64,000 nucleotides of DNA. Origin: Cyclobacterium marinum DSM 745. GTDB taxonomy: Bacteria > Bacteroidota > Bacteroidia > Cytophagales > Cyclobacteriaceae. Location: NCBI RefSeq assembly GCF_000222485.1, contig NC_015914.1:3950001-4014000 (forward strand), in the 5' to 3' direction. The stretch's first letter is position 1; the number at the start of each line of letters is the position of its first letter. Below are positions 35,390-45,125 of this stretch, one piece after another. The notes under the pieces were generated by a model. It was not told the DNA's origin, ran no database searches, and saw only the letters and a list, made by a program, of their open reading frames with translations. Position numbers and translations under genes: made by a program.

Positions 35390-37789
35390 TCATTTTTCAA
35401 ATTCCAGTTTTTTTATTGGGGTAATACCAAAAACATTGTCTAAAAAAGAATAAGCTTCTTGTCTGGTGTTTTCGGGAAAATCATGAGCTGCATTAGGATA
35501 TTTGACCTGCAAATTATCGGTAAAACCTAACCAATTGTAAACTGGCTGAATTTCAGCTATTCCGGCTTTAACACCTTCCACTGAAAAATTACTGTCGTTC
35601 AAAGGAGCATTGGTAAAAACCGGTCTCGGGGCTATAGATGCTATAACCTGAGTAAAGTCAAAGGGCAGTTGGGCTTCCGGTAATAATTTTTTTATCGAAG
35701 GCATGTACCTGTCCTGAGCCCAGGGCCCTAATCTACCTCCATAATTTTTGATACCTGCTTCTCCAATATCGTAATAATCAAAGGGTGTCCAACCACAGCT
35801 TGTTACCACAGCTTTAAGCCTTGGGTCATGCGCTGCTACAAATAATGCGTTATGACCACCTAACGAATGACCGATCACACCAATACGATCCGGGTCTACC
35901 TGCTCCAAATTGCTAAGCACATCCACAGACCTCATGTGATTCCATACGGCCAATAGTGTACCTGATTCAAAACCATCTTTAGAAAAATCATGCTCTTTTT
36001 GTTCGCCGAAACTAGGGTAATCCGGAGCTATGACTACATAACCCCTCTCAGCCAACTCCTTGGCCAGACCTCTATTTTTTCGTGGACCTTGATCGTCAAC
36101 TATTTTTTTACCTAAATCTCCTGTACTATGAAGAACAAGCATGGCGGGTGCTTTTGACTTGATAATATGCGGTATGTACAGGAAGGCTGTTACTTCATTT
36201 CGTTCATCACTTGCGAAGGAAATGTGATGTTTGGTGTAGTTTTCAGTAATTACCGAATCTCCATATATTAATTCAGGATTTGCTAAGTGGCTTCTAGATG
36301 GAAGCGTACCCATGATTGAAGCCATATTGTTTTTCCAAGAAGTTTTTTTAGCCTTCCATTGATCCAAGGTACGCAAGGGGGTTTGACTCTCTGCTTCCAA
36401 TACCATTGGGCTTTCTGTTTCAATGTCCGTTATTTTCCGATGAAGCATTTTTTTTATGGCTCCCATTATGATGGGTTCGGCTGCTTCGGTAACCGGGCTT
36501 GTTCCTACTTCATAACCGCCCTCTGAATAAGCCGAAGATGGACCTATATAGAAAGGGCCATAATCTCCATAGGCCGCCATGGTTACAAACAAATCCTTTC
36601 TTTCAGCCTTTGCCGCCAACTGGTATTCCACAAAAAGTTCTCCGGGAAGGTGGAGTATTTTTACATCAGCAATAGTCAAACAGCTAATCTCTATTTTTTT
36701 TCCAAGAGCATGTCTATTATACCAAGCCAATTTTTGCACATTATTGGTTAGCCATCTGGCGTTTTGCGTGCGCATCTCTTGAGCAATTCCCGGTAAATTT
36801 TCTTTTGGGGGTAGCAATATGGGCTCTTGCTGCCAATAGACATCTTGATCAGTAATTTTTGTTTTAACGGTATTTTCCCAAGCATCCTTCATGCCCTTAG
36901 CCAGCCTTTCTGCCAGAATTTTCCGGTTGATCTTTGCTCCATCGTTGTATTTTCCAGCTGTAACATTGGCACCTGCACCATTAAAATGTACATGCATGGC
37001 TTCGGGAACAGCCAATTGGCGCATATACCTTGCTATTCCGGGGAAATCCGGGTTTGCAATCTTGGTGAGATAATAACTTTGGGGGTGAACGGCATAATAA
37101 CTAAAAACGGCCAGTGGCTCTTCTCCATTCCAGAAACTCACCAATGAAACTTCAGGGTCAATTAATCCTTCCGGAAAATCTCTGATTTTCTTATCCTTAG
37201 TAGCCGAGGTTCTGGTATAGGCTACATGGCCATCGGCTCCTATAATTCTCCTATTTGAAGCCACTTTTTCAACAATTCCTTTACCTTTTCCTATATGGGT
37301 AATGGGTTTAGGGTCCTTCAAAGCATTTTTTATAGCCTCCTCCAAGTTGTCCAGTAGTACCTTATCAAAGGAACTTTCATAGGCTTTCGGGTCTAGGCCT
37401 GCATCTTTTAAAATCTTCTCTGCGCCCCAGTCACTGATAGGTGCATCATGCTGATGAAGGGTGTGAACAGCTACCCTAGATGGTAAAGTGGATGCCGCCT
37501 TGGCAAGTCGTGATTTAAAAGCATCTTGACTTTCATTGGCAATACCTATCCAGTCAATAGCACAAATAACTATAGGTAAGCCGCTACCTGAAATGATTAC
37601 TCCTTTTGCACGCAAGCCCAAATCGTCTTTTTTCTCTAAAGGATCATAGGCCAACAAGCTTCCAATAGGAGGGGTAGCGTCTACATCAAATAGTGCCAAG
37701 GTAAGCCCTTTTTCTTGCGCTAACCCTTTAAAGGGAAGCAGGAAAAGTATAACTAAAATTAGGGATACGTTTAATTTGATGAACTTCAT
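35390..37789 (-). CDS. Secreted fusion: ceramidase-like N-domain and alpha/beta-hydrolase C-domain
   Basis: 799 residues with a signal peptide (FIKLNVSLILVILFLLPFKG). Residues about 25-450 resemble the neutral/alkaline ceramidase fold: DVDATPPIG, the metal-binding HTLHQHDAP, YYAVHPQSYY, FNGAGANVTAG and YGDYGPFYIG. Residues about 500-790 are an alpha/beta hydrolase of the acetyl-xylan-esterase/dienelactone type with nucleophile Ser in IGHSLGGHNA and a catalytic His in YPNAAHDFPENTRQEA. Both catalytic sets look intact. It heads a minus-strand set with the propeller protein (124-bp gap) and HiPIP gene. Ceramide as substrate is not certain; other amides or esters are possible. Confidence 0.85.
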   Translation of the reverse strand: MKFIKLNVSLILVILFLLPFKGLAQEKGLTLALFDVDATPPIGSLLAYDPLEKKDDLGLRAKGVIISGSGLPIVICAIDWIGIANESQDAFKSRLAKAASTLPSRVAVHTLHQHDAPISDWGAEKILKDAGLDPKAYESSFDKVLLDNLEEAIKNALKDPKPITHIGKGKGIVEKVASNRRIIGADGHVAYTRTSATKDKKIRDFPEGLIDPEVSLVSFWNGEEPLAVFSYYAVHPQSYYLTKIANPDFPGIARYMRQLAVPEAMHVHFNGAGANVTAGKYNDGAKINRKILAERLAKGMKDAWENTVKTKITDQDVYWQQEPILLPPKENLPGIAQEMRTQNARWLTNNVQKLAWYNRHALGKKIEISCLTIADVKILHLPGELFVEYQLAAKAERKDLFVTMAAYGDYGPFYIGPSSAYSEGGYEVGTSPVTEAAEPIIMGAIKKMLHRKITDIETESPMVLEAESQTPLRTLDQWKAKKTSWKNNMASIMGTLPSRSHLANPELIYGDSVITENYTKHHISFASDERNEVTAFLYIPHIIKSKAPAMLVLHSTGDLGKKIVDDQGPRKNRGLAKELAERGYVVIAPDYPSFGEQKEHDFSKDGFESGTLLAVWNHMRSVDVLSNLEQVDPDRIGVIGHSLGGHNALFVAAHDPRLKAVVTSCGWTPFDYYDIGEAGIKNYGGRLGPWAQDRYMPSIKKLLPEAQLPFDFTQVIASIAPRPVFTNAPLNDSNFSVEGVKAGIAEIQPVYNWLGFTDNLQVKYPNAAHDFPENTRQEAYSFLDNVFGITPIKKLEFEK

Positions 37790-38207
37790 AGTGGTTAAAT
37801 TTATAATTTCTTGAAAGGTCTAAATCCTTCTATTAGTAGGCATGTTCAGTACCGTCCTAGGAGTAGCATTCTTTCCTTAAGGATCCATTAATGGACCTTT
37901 CCTAATATTTCAATTTTCGGATATTAAGAAAATTAGAAAGTGCTAACTTTTTTAGAACAACAAATACAAATAAAAATGTATACAAATCCTATCAAGGATT
38001 AATCTAGCGGTAATATTCTTTCTTGACGGCTGGTTTTTTATTTTTAAAGAAGCTTGCTATAGATTAATAATTTGAGAATAAAATTGGGTTAAAAATTAGA
38101 AATTGGGGATTTAAGCTGGGTTTTAGTTGTAGATAATGCAATTTCCACGAATTAAGATAGAAAATTAGGGGAATTTGCAGTAAGAAGTATCTTTTACCTA
38201 TTCTTCC
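37790..38207. other. Non-coding region between fusion hydrolase and hppA
   Basis: About 420 bp of AT-rich spacer between divergent genes. It should contain the promoter of the minus-strand hydrolase operon, which I could not place. The hppA promoter candidate begins at 38207. No ORF, tRNA or stable hairpin seen. Confidence 0.4.
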
Positions 38208-38237
38208 TTGGTGGCAAGTGGAATAATAATATATTTG
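38207..38237 (+). promoter_or_regulatory. Bacteroidota-type promoter of hppA
   Basis: CTTG at 38207-38210, 19 bases, then TATATTTG at 38230-38237 followed by T. This matches TTG-N17-23-TAnnTTTGY exactly. Transcription should start near 38244, about 34 bases before the hppA ATG. It is the only full consensus promoter I found in the window. Confidence 0.65.
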
Positions 38238-38277
38238 TCCAAATTAAAAATAAATCCAAATTCTTTTAACAGTCAGT

Positions 38278-40497
38278 ATGGAACAATTATTTCTCTATTT
38301 GGTCCCATTTTTGGGTATTCTAGGCCTTTTGATTATGGCCATAAAATCAGCCTGGGTAACGAAACAACCGACAGGTGATGAAAAAATGGTAGAGTTGGCA
38401 GGGTTTATTGCCAAAGGGGCCATGTCATTTCTTAAAGCAGAATGGAAGGTAATGGGCTATTTTGTAGTTATTGCCGCCATTATTTTGGGTTGGTCCGGTA
38501 CATTATTAGACAACTCCAGCCCTGTGATTGCCATAGCCTTTATCATAGGTGCTGTACTTTCTGCTTTTGCAGGTTACCTGGGAATGAAAATCGCCACAAA
38601 ATCCAATGTTAGAACAACTGAAGCCGCGAAAACCAGTCTGGCCAAAGCTTTAAATGTCTCCTTTACAGGTGGTACTGTGATGGGGCTTGGGGTGGCAGGC
38701 TTAGCAGTCTTAGGAATGGGCGGCCTGTTTATAATTTTTTACAATATGTTTGTAGTCTCTACAGGGGGTGATGTAAATGGCCATGAGATGGAAACAGCAC
38801 TGGAAGTATTGGCAGGGTTTTCATTAGGCGCGGAGTCCATTGCTCTTTTCGCGCGTGTTGGGGGAGGAATTTATACCAAAGCGGCTGATGTAGGCGCTGA
38901 CCTTGTAGGTAAAGTAGAAGCAGGTATTCCTGAAGATGATGTACGTAATCCTGCTACTATAGCGGATAATGTCGGTGATAATGTAGGAGACGTTGCAGGA
39001 ATGGGAGCAGATCTTTTTGGCTCTTATGTTGCCACGATATTGGCTTCCATGGTTTTAGGAAGAGAAATAGTAAGTGATGATAATTTTGGAGGCATTGCTC
39101 CGGTACTATTGCCTTTGGTGATTGCGGGATTGGGCTTGGTCTTTTCTATAGTAGGTACATTATTTGTTAAAATAAAATCGGAAAATGGAAATGTTCAAGC
39201 GGCTTTGAATAAAGGCAACTGGCTTTCAATATTATTAACTGTTGCGGCTTCATTTTTTGTCATTGACTTTATGTTACCGGAAGGTGAATTGGTAATGTCA
39301 AGACTTAATTCAGCCTCTTTTACTAAAATGGGGGTGTTTGGTGCAGTTTTTATAGGTTTGATTGTAGGGGCCTTAATGAGTATTATTACAGAATACTACA
39401 CAGCGATGGGCAAAGGCCCGGTCAATTCCATCATTAAACAATCCTCTACGGGGCATGCTACCAATATTATTGGAGGCTTGGCTGTAGGGATGCAATCTAC
39501 AGTACTTCCAATCTTGGTATTGGCAGCAGGGATTTTCACTTCTTATATGTCCGCAGGCTTATATGGTGTGGCCATAGCTGCTGCGGGTATGATGGCTACC
39601 ACAGCCATGCAATTGGCGATTGATGCATTTGGACCGATTGCTGATAATGCCGGTGGGATTGCTGAAATGGCAGGCCTACCCAAAGAGGTAAGAGAAAGAA
39701 CAGATATTCTTGATGCTGTAGGTAACACTACAGCTGCCAGCGGAAAAGGGTTTGCCATTGCATCTGCAGCATTAACCGCCTTGGCATTGTTTGCAGCTTA
39801 TGTAGGAATTTCAGGAATTACCACCATCGATATTTATAAAGCAGATGTGCTTTCCGGCTTATTTGTAGGAGCAATGATTCCCTTTATCTTTTCAGCTCTT
39901 GCAATAGCAGCAGTGGGTAGAGCAGCCATGGACATGGTGAATGAAGTAAGGAGGCAATTCAAGGAAATTCCGGGAATCATGCAATTTGAAACCAAGCCTG
40001 ATTATGAAAAATGTGTGGAAATATCTACCAAAGCTTCCATCAGAGAAATGGTAGCCCCGGGAGCTATAGCGCTTATTTCACCTATAGTGGTCGGGTTCCT
40101 ATTTGGCCACGAGGTATTGGGGGGCATGTTAGCAGGTGTTACGGTTTCCGGAGTCTTGATGGGAATATTTCAAAACAATGCTGGTGGCGCTTGGGACAAT
40201 GCCAAGAAGTCATTCGAAAAAGGCGTTGAGATTGATGGTCAAATGTATTACAAAGGGTCAGAACCTCACAAAGCTTCTGTTACCGGAGATACTGTAGGTG
40301 ATCCATTTAAAGACACCTCAGGCCCATCCATGAATATACTTATCAAATTGACCTCAATCGTTTCCATAGTAATTGCTCCTTTTATTCCTTTAGACAGTCC
40401 ATTAGGCCTGTCAGATAATAGCGAAGCAGCAATCGATAAGGTAGCTCAAGTAATTGTGGAAGAACCTTCTACCATAGAGGTATTGGAAATAGATTGA
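38278..40497 (+). CDS. hppA: Membrane-bound ion-translocating pyrophosphatase
   Basis: 739 residues and about 16 membrane helices. It couples hydrolysis of pyrophosphate to export of H+ or Na+ across the inner membrane. The signature DVGADLVGK lies at residues 204-212, followed by the Asp-rich [18 protein letters not shown] and, near the C-terminus, [16 protein letters not shown]. At residues 482-489 the sequence reads GNTTAASG; an Ala at the position occupied by Lys in K+-independent enzymes indicates the K+-dependent class. H+ versus Na+ specificity cannot be settled by eye. It is a single gene with a consensus promoter and strong terminator. Confidence 0.96.
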   Translation: MEQLFLYLVPFLGILGLLIMAIKSAWVTKQPTGDEKMVELAGFIAKGAMSFLKAEWKVMGYFVVIAAIILGWSGTLLDNSSPVIAIAFIIGAVLSAFAGYLGMKIATKSNVRTTEAAKTSLAKALNVSFTGGTVMGLGVAGLAVLGMGGLFIIFYNMFVVSTGGDVNGHEMETALEVLAGFSLGAESIALFARVGGGIYTKAADVGADLVGKVEAGIPEDDVRNPATIADNVGDNVGDVAGMGADLFGSYVATILASMVLGREIVSDDNFGGIAPVLLPLVIAGLGLVFSIVGTLFVKIKSENGNVQAALNKGNWLSILLTVAASFFVIDFMLPEGELVMSRLNSASFTKMGVFGAVFIGLIVGALMSIITEYYTAMGKGPVNSIIKQSSTGHATNIIGGLAVGMQSTVLPILVLAAGIFTSYMSAGLYGVAIAAAGMMATTAMQLAIDAFGPIADNAGGIAEMAGLPKEVRERTDILDAVGNTTAASGKGFAIASAALTALALFAAYVGISGITTIDIYKADVLSGLFVGAMIPFIFSALAIAAVGRAAMDMVNEVRRQFKEIPGIMQFETKPDYEKCVEISTKASIREMVAPGAIALISPIVVGFLFGHEVLGGMLAGVTVSGVLMGIFQNNAGGAWDNAKKSFEKGVEIDGQMYYKGSEPHKASVTGDTVGDPFKDTSGPSMNILIKLTSIVSIVIAPFIPLDSPLGLSDNSEAAIDKVAQVIVEEPSTIEVLEID

Positions 40498-40516
40498 TTT
40501 GGCACAAATCTCTTAC

Positions 40517-40551
40517 AAAGCCTCTGATTTTAAATTCAGGGGCTTTTTTTA
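40517..40551 (+). terminator. Intrinsic terminator of hppA
   Basis: Stem AAAGCCTCTGA (40517-40527) with TCAGGGGCTTT (40536-40546), one G-T pair, 8-base loop, then a run of eight T. It starts 20 bp after the stop codon. Confidence 0.9.
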
Positions 40552-40871
40552 TAGTAATTGTTCTACTTGGATAAAGTTCGATCTAGTAATTTTGGATAAA
40601 TCAAGTATCTTTGGTAAACAAGGAAGCTATCATTTGATGGTTTTATTACCTAAATGTCCTTGGCAGTAAACCTGTTTAGATTAATAATGCAATTCTATTA
40701 TTTCAAGGATGTTATGGCATTCTTTTCTGTTTTTCTACTCTTGATTGAGGTTAATTTATTGATCTTTTCGGAGTATTTGGAAGTCCTTGAAAAAATGAAT
40801 TATAGCATGAATAGATTAGGATAAGCCCAAAAAATTATCATTAGATTCAATAAAGATTTTAATAAATAATA
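40552..40871. other. Intergenic region upstream of the amidase gene
   Basis: 320 bp AT-rich spacer. No gene, repeat or complete promoter recognised; it must contain the amidase promoter. Confidence 0.4.
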
Positions 40872-41882
40872 ATGATGAAAAGTATTTTTGGAAAAGGCAT
40901 TCTCGTTCTTTTATTTATATCTTTTTATACCTCCCAATTATGCGCTTGGTCGGATGGGTCAAATTATTTCAATCCTGTGAAAGGAAAAGTGATATGCATA
41001 GACCCCGGACATGGAGGTACAGCTGCCACTGATTCTTACAGGGTAGGGCCTACAGGGGAGAGAGAGGAGTGGATTAACCTTAGGGTTGCTTTGCTGCTTG
41101 GGGAGTTGTTGGATGAGGCAGGGGCCGAGGTTGTGCTTACAAGAACCACCGACACATTTATCCCTTTGACTGAAAGAAGCAAAATAGCTTTAGAAAATAA
41201 GGCAGACCTTTTTATTTCTATACACCACAATGCCACAGCCGACCCCAAAGTGAATTTTCCTATAATTTATTTTCATGGCAGTGCAGAAGAGAATCAGGCA
41301 AGTGTAGCATTGGGAAAGAAAGTTGCTGAAAAGTTGGTTGGGCAGTTATTTAAAGGGAAAGGACCTTATAGTTTGGTTTCAGATTTCACCATATTTTCTC
41401 AATCAGGATCAAGTGTTCTGAGAGGAACCTATGGCATCCCGGGTATTATTGGAGAAGCTTCATTTTTTACTTCCCCGAAAGAAGAAAAAAAGCTTAAACA
41501 ATCGGAATACAATCAAAAAGAAGCCCAAGCTTATTTCGAGGCAATTGCGGCTTATTTTGCAACTTCGGAGATTCCTCCCATTGCTGAAAAAAATGATCCC
41601 TTAGAGATCGTTCCTTTCAAAGTGTTTCAAGAAGCTGAAAGAATGCGTCCGGAAGCCAAAGCATGGAAAGCAAATTTTTTGAAAGGAAAGAAGTTGTATA
41701 AGAAAGGTGGTAAAGAACGGCTGGTTGAAGCCTTTGAATTACTAACGCTTTCAGTCAGGTCCTTTCCGGATTCCTATGTTGCCAAGGCTTGCCATGAGTT
41801 AAGGGTGGAAATCCTCAAACAACAAAACCAAATAGATGCCGTGAAAATGGAAGAAATGCGGATTCAGTATTTTTATCCTTAA
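40872..41882 (+). CDS. N-acetylmuramoyl-L-alanine amidase (Amidase_3)
   Basis: 336 residues with a signal peptide (MMKSIFGKGILVLLFISFYT). It cleaves the lactyl-amide bond between muramic acid and the stem peptide in the periplasm. The zinc-dependent Amidase_3 core is visible: VICIDPGHGG (first His ligand), REEWINLRVALLLGELLDEA (Glu ligand), ADLFISIHHNA (second His ligand) and IPGIIGEASFF (catalytic Glu). The C-terminal about 90 residues are helical and charged, with no recognised domain. Single gene; two ATG codons in tandem make the exact start uncertain by one residue. Confidence 0.92.
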   Translation: MMKSIFGKGILVLLFISFYTSQLCAWSDGSNYFNPVKGKVICIDPGHGGTAATDSYRVGPTGEREEWINLRVALLLGELLDEAGAEVVLTRTTDTFIPLTERSKIALENKADLFISIHHNATADPKVNFPIIYFHGSAEENQASVALGKKVAEKLVGQLFKGKGPYSLVSDFTIFSQSGSSVLRGTYGIPGIIGEASFFTSPKEEKKLKQSEYNQKEAQAYFEAIAAYFATSEIPPIAEKNDPLEIVPFKVFQEAERMRPEAKAWKANFLKGKKLYKKGGKERLVEAFELLTLSVRSFPDSYVAKACHELRVEILKQQNQIDAVKMEEMRIQYFYP

Positions 41883-41938
41883 AACGATTGGCTACCGGTT
41901 CACTTCATTAGTATTGTTGGAAAAAGACAAGAGCGTTT

Positions 41939-42292
41939 TTAGTTAAGCTCCATTTGCAATTGTTGGATAACAATTTCCAATTCACTATTGACGGTGTCAA
42001 TATTTAATGCTAAATTTTCTGATGTGCCTTCGGTTTCAGCCAATCTTTCTACTTCTCTTATAATCGGCATTAAAGTGGTAATTTTAATATTGTCTATGCT
42101 GGGCTTTATCTGGTGTGCAAGGTCACGAATCGTAGCGAAATCTTTTTTGTTAATCGCTTGATTAAAACCGTCAATAGTAATTTCAGCTTGGCTGATAAAA
42201 AGTTTTATCATTTCATTGATGAACTCTTGACTACCCCCACTAATTTCTTCTAAATTAACTAAATTATATAGTTTTTTTTGCCCTTGATCCAT
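41939..42292 (-). CDS. Histidine phosphotransfer (Hpt) protein
   Basis: 117 residues forming a single Hpt four-helix bundle. The phosphoacceptor His is in the motif AHQIKPSIDNI (about residues 58-68). Hpt proteins pass phosphate between hybrid histidine kinases and response regulators in the cytoplasm. No kinase or regulator gene is adjacent, so this is an orphan relay part whose partners lie elsewhere. It converges with the amidase gene and diverges from the tex gene. Confidence 0.85.
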   Translation of the reverse strand: MDQGQKKLYNLVNLEEISGGSQEFINEMIKLFISQAEITIDGFNQAINKKDFATIRDLAHQIKPSIDNIKITTLMPIIREVERLAETEGTSENLALNIDTVNSELEIVIQQLQMELN

Positions 42293-42440
42293 TGATTCCT
42301 ATGTGTAAATGTGATTGTAAATATACAATTTGCTGTGAAATAACCGAATAATCTTATTCTTAGTTTTTTTACAATATCCCAAAAAAATAGCTTTAAATTG
42401 CGCCCTAATAAACAAAATCAGGATTTAATTATTTTTATTC

Positions 42441-44705
42441 ATGTCAGATTTGAATCATTATTCCAAGATTGCCACTGAGTTAGGTGTTCGAGAAAAGCAA
42501 GTAATCAGTACGGTCAATTTACTAGATGAGGGTGGAACAGTACCTTTTATTTCCAGGTATAGAAAAGAAGTCACCGGAAGTTTGGATGAGGTGCAAGTTG
42601 CAGCTGTAAGAGATAGGTTGCAACAGCTAAGGGACCTGGATAAGCGCAAGGAAGCCATAATAAAATCCATAGATGAACAGGGTAAATTAACAGGTGCATT
42701 GGCTGATAAAATCAATGCTGCTGAAACAATGTCTATTTTGGAAGATATTTACCTACCCTACAAACCCAAAAGAAGAACCAAAGGTACCATCGCCAAAGAG
42801 AAGGGTCTTGAACCATTGGCACAATTGATTTTTGAACAAAATTCAATTGATTTAAACAAGTCCGCTGAAGAATACCTCAGCGAAGAAAAAGGGGTGGCTT
42901 CTATAGATGAAGCCTTGAATGGAGCCAGAGATATCATTGCTGAATGGATCAATGAGGATGCTGAAATTAGGAAAAAATTAAGGCAGCTCTTTATTGAAGA
43001 GGGGGAATTTGTATCGAAAGTCATTCCGGGAAAAGAAGAGGAAGCGATCAAATACAAAGATTACTTTGACTGGAGAGAACCTGTTAAAACAGCACCTTCT
43101 CACAGGGTTTTGGCCATGAGAAGAGGAGAAAAAGAACTTTTCCTGATGTTGGACACAGGCCCTGATGACTTAACGGCTACCAAGATTATTGAAAAGGCAG
43201 TCGTCAAAGAAAACAACACTTGTGCTGACCAAGTAAGGCTGGCAGTGAAAGATGGCTATAAGAGGTTGCTTAAACCTTCTATGGAAACGGAAGTGAGGCT
43301 ATATGCCAAGAAAAAAGCCGATGAAGATGCGATTAAGGTATTTACAGAAAACCTTAGGCAATTGTTGCTAAGTTCACCTTTGGGTGAAAAATCAGTATTG
43401 GCCATAGATCCCGGATTTAGGACCGGTTGTAAGGTTGTTTGTCTTGGACCCCAAGGTCAATTCCTTCAGAACGAAACCATCTTCCCTAATGAACCACAGA
43501 AGAAAACCATGGAATCGGGAGCCTTGATCAAACATATGGTAGCAACACATAAAATTGAGGCAATCGCAATTGGCAATGGAACGGCAAGCAGAGAGACGGA
43601 AAATTTTGTAAAAAACATTGGCCTACCAAAAGATGTTTTGGTGGTCATGGTCAATGAAAGCGGAGCTTCTATTTATTCTGCATCTGATGTGGCTAGGGAA
43701 GAATTTCCGGATTTTGACCTAACTGTAAGAGGGGCGATTTCAATTGGCCGCAGGTTAATGGACCCATTGGCAGAATTGGTTAAAATTGATGCCAAATCCA
43801 TTGGCGTTGGGCAATACCAGCATGATGTAGATCAGACTGCACTAAAAAATTCCCTAGATGATACGGTAATGAGCTGTGTAAATGGTGTAGGGGTAGAAGT
43901 AAATACAGCTTCTAAGCAATTATTGACCTATGTTTCCGGTCTTGGGCCTTCTTTGGCACAGAACATCGTGGCCTATCGAAATGAAAATGGCCCTTTTAAA
44001 AGTAGAGCAGATATTAAAAAGGTGCCACGTTTAGGTGAAAAAGCATTTGAACAAGCTGCAGGATTCCTGAGAATTCGAAATGGCAAAAACCCTCTTGATA
44101 GTAGTGCAGTCCACCCCGAGCGATATGCCTTGATCAATAAAATGGCAAAGGATATGGGAGTCTCTGTTGAGGAGTTGTTGAAAAAAGAGGAATTGCTTCA
44201 GAAGATTCCACTTAAAGATTATGTCAATGAACAGGTAGGTTTGCCTACCCTTAAGGATATTCTTGAAGAGTTGGGAAAACCGGGTAGGGACCCACGAGAA
44301 AAATTTGAGGTTTTTCAATTTGAGGATGGAATCAATGAAATGAAAGACTTAAAGGTAGGGATGAAATTGCCGGGTATCGTTACAAATATCACCCAGTTTG
44401 GTGCTTTTGTAGATATCGGTGTACACCAAGATGGTCTGGTTCACTTAAGCCAAATGGCAGACAGGTTTATCAAAGATCCTAAAGAAGTGGTGGCTGTCAA
44501 CCAAAAGGTCATGGCCACTGTAATGGAAGTGGACTTGCCGAGAAAAAGAATTGGCTTAAGTCTTAAGTCTGATCCTTTTGCCAGTAACACTTCCTCGGGA
44601 GGTAGAAGGGAAAGACCAAGAAAAAATCAACAAGGCAACCAAAAAGTAGCTCAAGAAAGCATGGAAGACAAACTTGCCTTGCTAAAAAAGAAGTTTGGGA
44701 AATAA
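42441..44705 (+). CDS. tex: Tex family RNA-binding transcription accessory protein
   Basis: 754 residues with the full Tex layout: N-terminal helical region (VPFISRYRKEVTGSLDEVQV, about 34-53), a YqgF/RNase H-like fold (SVLAIDPGFRTGCKVV), helix-hairpin-helix motifs (ENGPFKSRADIKKVPRLGEK) and a C-terminal S1 domain (GIVTNITQFGAFVDIGVH). The tail is basic (GGRRERPRKNQQGNQK). Tex binds nucleic acid and influences transcription and, in some bacteria, toxin gene expression. The gene is monocistronic with its own terminator. Confidence 0.95.
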   Translation: MSDLNHYSKIATELGVREKQVISTVNLLDEGGTVPFISRYRKEVTGSLDEVQVAAVRDRLQQLRDLDKRKEAIIKSIDEQGKLTGALADKINAAETMSILEDIYLPYKPKRRTKGTIAKEKGLEPLAQLIFEQNSIDLNKSAEEYLSEEKGVASIDEALNGARDIIAEWINEDAEIRKKLRQLFIEEGEFVSKVIPGKEEEAIKYKDYFDWREPVKTAPSHRVLAMRRGEKELFLMLDTGPDDLTATKIIEKAVVKENNTCADQVRLAVKDGYKRLLKPSMETEVRLYAKKKADEDAIKVFTENLRQLLLSSPLGEKSVLAIDPGFRTGCKVVCLGPQGQFLQNETIFPNEPQKKTMESGALIKHMVATHKIEAIAIGNGTASRETENFVKNIGLPKDVLVVMVNESGASIYSASDVAREEFPDFDLTVRGAISIGRRLMDPLAELVKIDAKSIGVGQYQHDVDQTALKNSLDDTVMSCVNGVGVEVNTASKQLLTYVSGLGPSLAQNIVAYRNENGPFKSRADIKKVPRLGEKAFEQAAGFLRIRNGKNPLDSSAVHPERYALINKMAKDMGVSVEELLKKEELLQKIPLKDYVNEQVGLPTLKDILEELGKPGRDPREKFEVFQFEDGINEMKDLKVGMKLPGIVTNITQFGAFVDIGVHQDGLVHLSQMADRFIKDPKEVVAVNQKVMATVMEVDLPRKRIGLSLKSDPFASNTSSGGRRERPRKNQQGNQKVAQESMEDKLALLKKKFGK

Positions 44706-44742
44706 ACCATTCAAATATATTGATAGCCTATTATTAGGAATG

Positions 44743-44776
44743 AAGCCTGTGAATTTACTTTCACAGGCTTTTTTTT
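44743..44776 (+). terminator. Intrinsic terminator of tex
   Basis: Stem AAGCCTGTGAA (44743-44753) with TTCACAGGCTT (44760-44770), 6-base loop, then eight T. Located 37 bp after the stop codon. Confidence 0.92.
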
Positions 44777-44841
44777 ATATGCTGGCATCAAATTTTCTCA
44801 ATTAGAATAGGTTAATTAAAATAACATTTATATTTTCGTAG

Positions 44842-44858
44842 TGTTCATTAAATAAACA
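44842..44858. promoter_or_regulatory. Candidate operator of the S24 regulator operon
   Basis: TGTTCATTAAATAAACA is a 17-bp palindrome with a single mismatched pair. It lies 9 bp before the first gene of the XRE/S24 operon, where a LexA- or CI-like repressor would bind to control itself. A weak TATATTTTC element just upstream (44829) would place transcription start inside the palindrome. Confidence 0.5.
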
Positions 44859-44867
44859 TATTGAAAT

Positions 44868-45125
44868 ATGAGAAACCTACACAATATTAGTTTTACAACC
44901 AAAAAATTGATGTCTGGCAACCTACAAGTTAAGTTTCATATTCAAAATGCTGTGAAGCCCTATTATGGATATTTGTTGGTGAATCAAGCCTTGTCAGATG
45001 AGGAGATAATGGAGGAAATAAAATTGAGGTTAAATTTGCGAGAGCAATCAAAAATGGATTTATTGAAATTCACTTTCAAAAATCAATGGAAAGATGATCA
45101 TCAATTTTATTTGTATTCCGCATGA
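44868..45125 (+). CDS. Small hypothetical protein coupled to the S24 regulator
   Basis: 85 residues, no family recognised. It is soluble, mixed alpha/beta in appearance, with an acidic helix DEEIMEEIKLRLNLREQ in the second half. Its stop codon overlaps the ATG of the XRE/S24 gene in an ATGA junction, so the two are translationally coupled. It is the first gene after the candidate operator. A role connected with the regulator, for example as an antagonist or co-factor, is possible but only inferred from position. Confidence 0.65.
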   Translation: MRNLHNISFTTKKLMSGNLQVKFHIQNAVKPYYGYLLVNQALSDEEIMEEIKLRLNLREQSKMDLLKFTFKNQWKDDHQFYLYSA

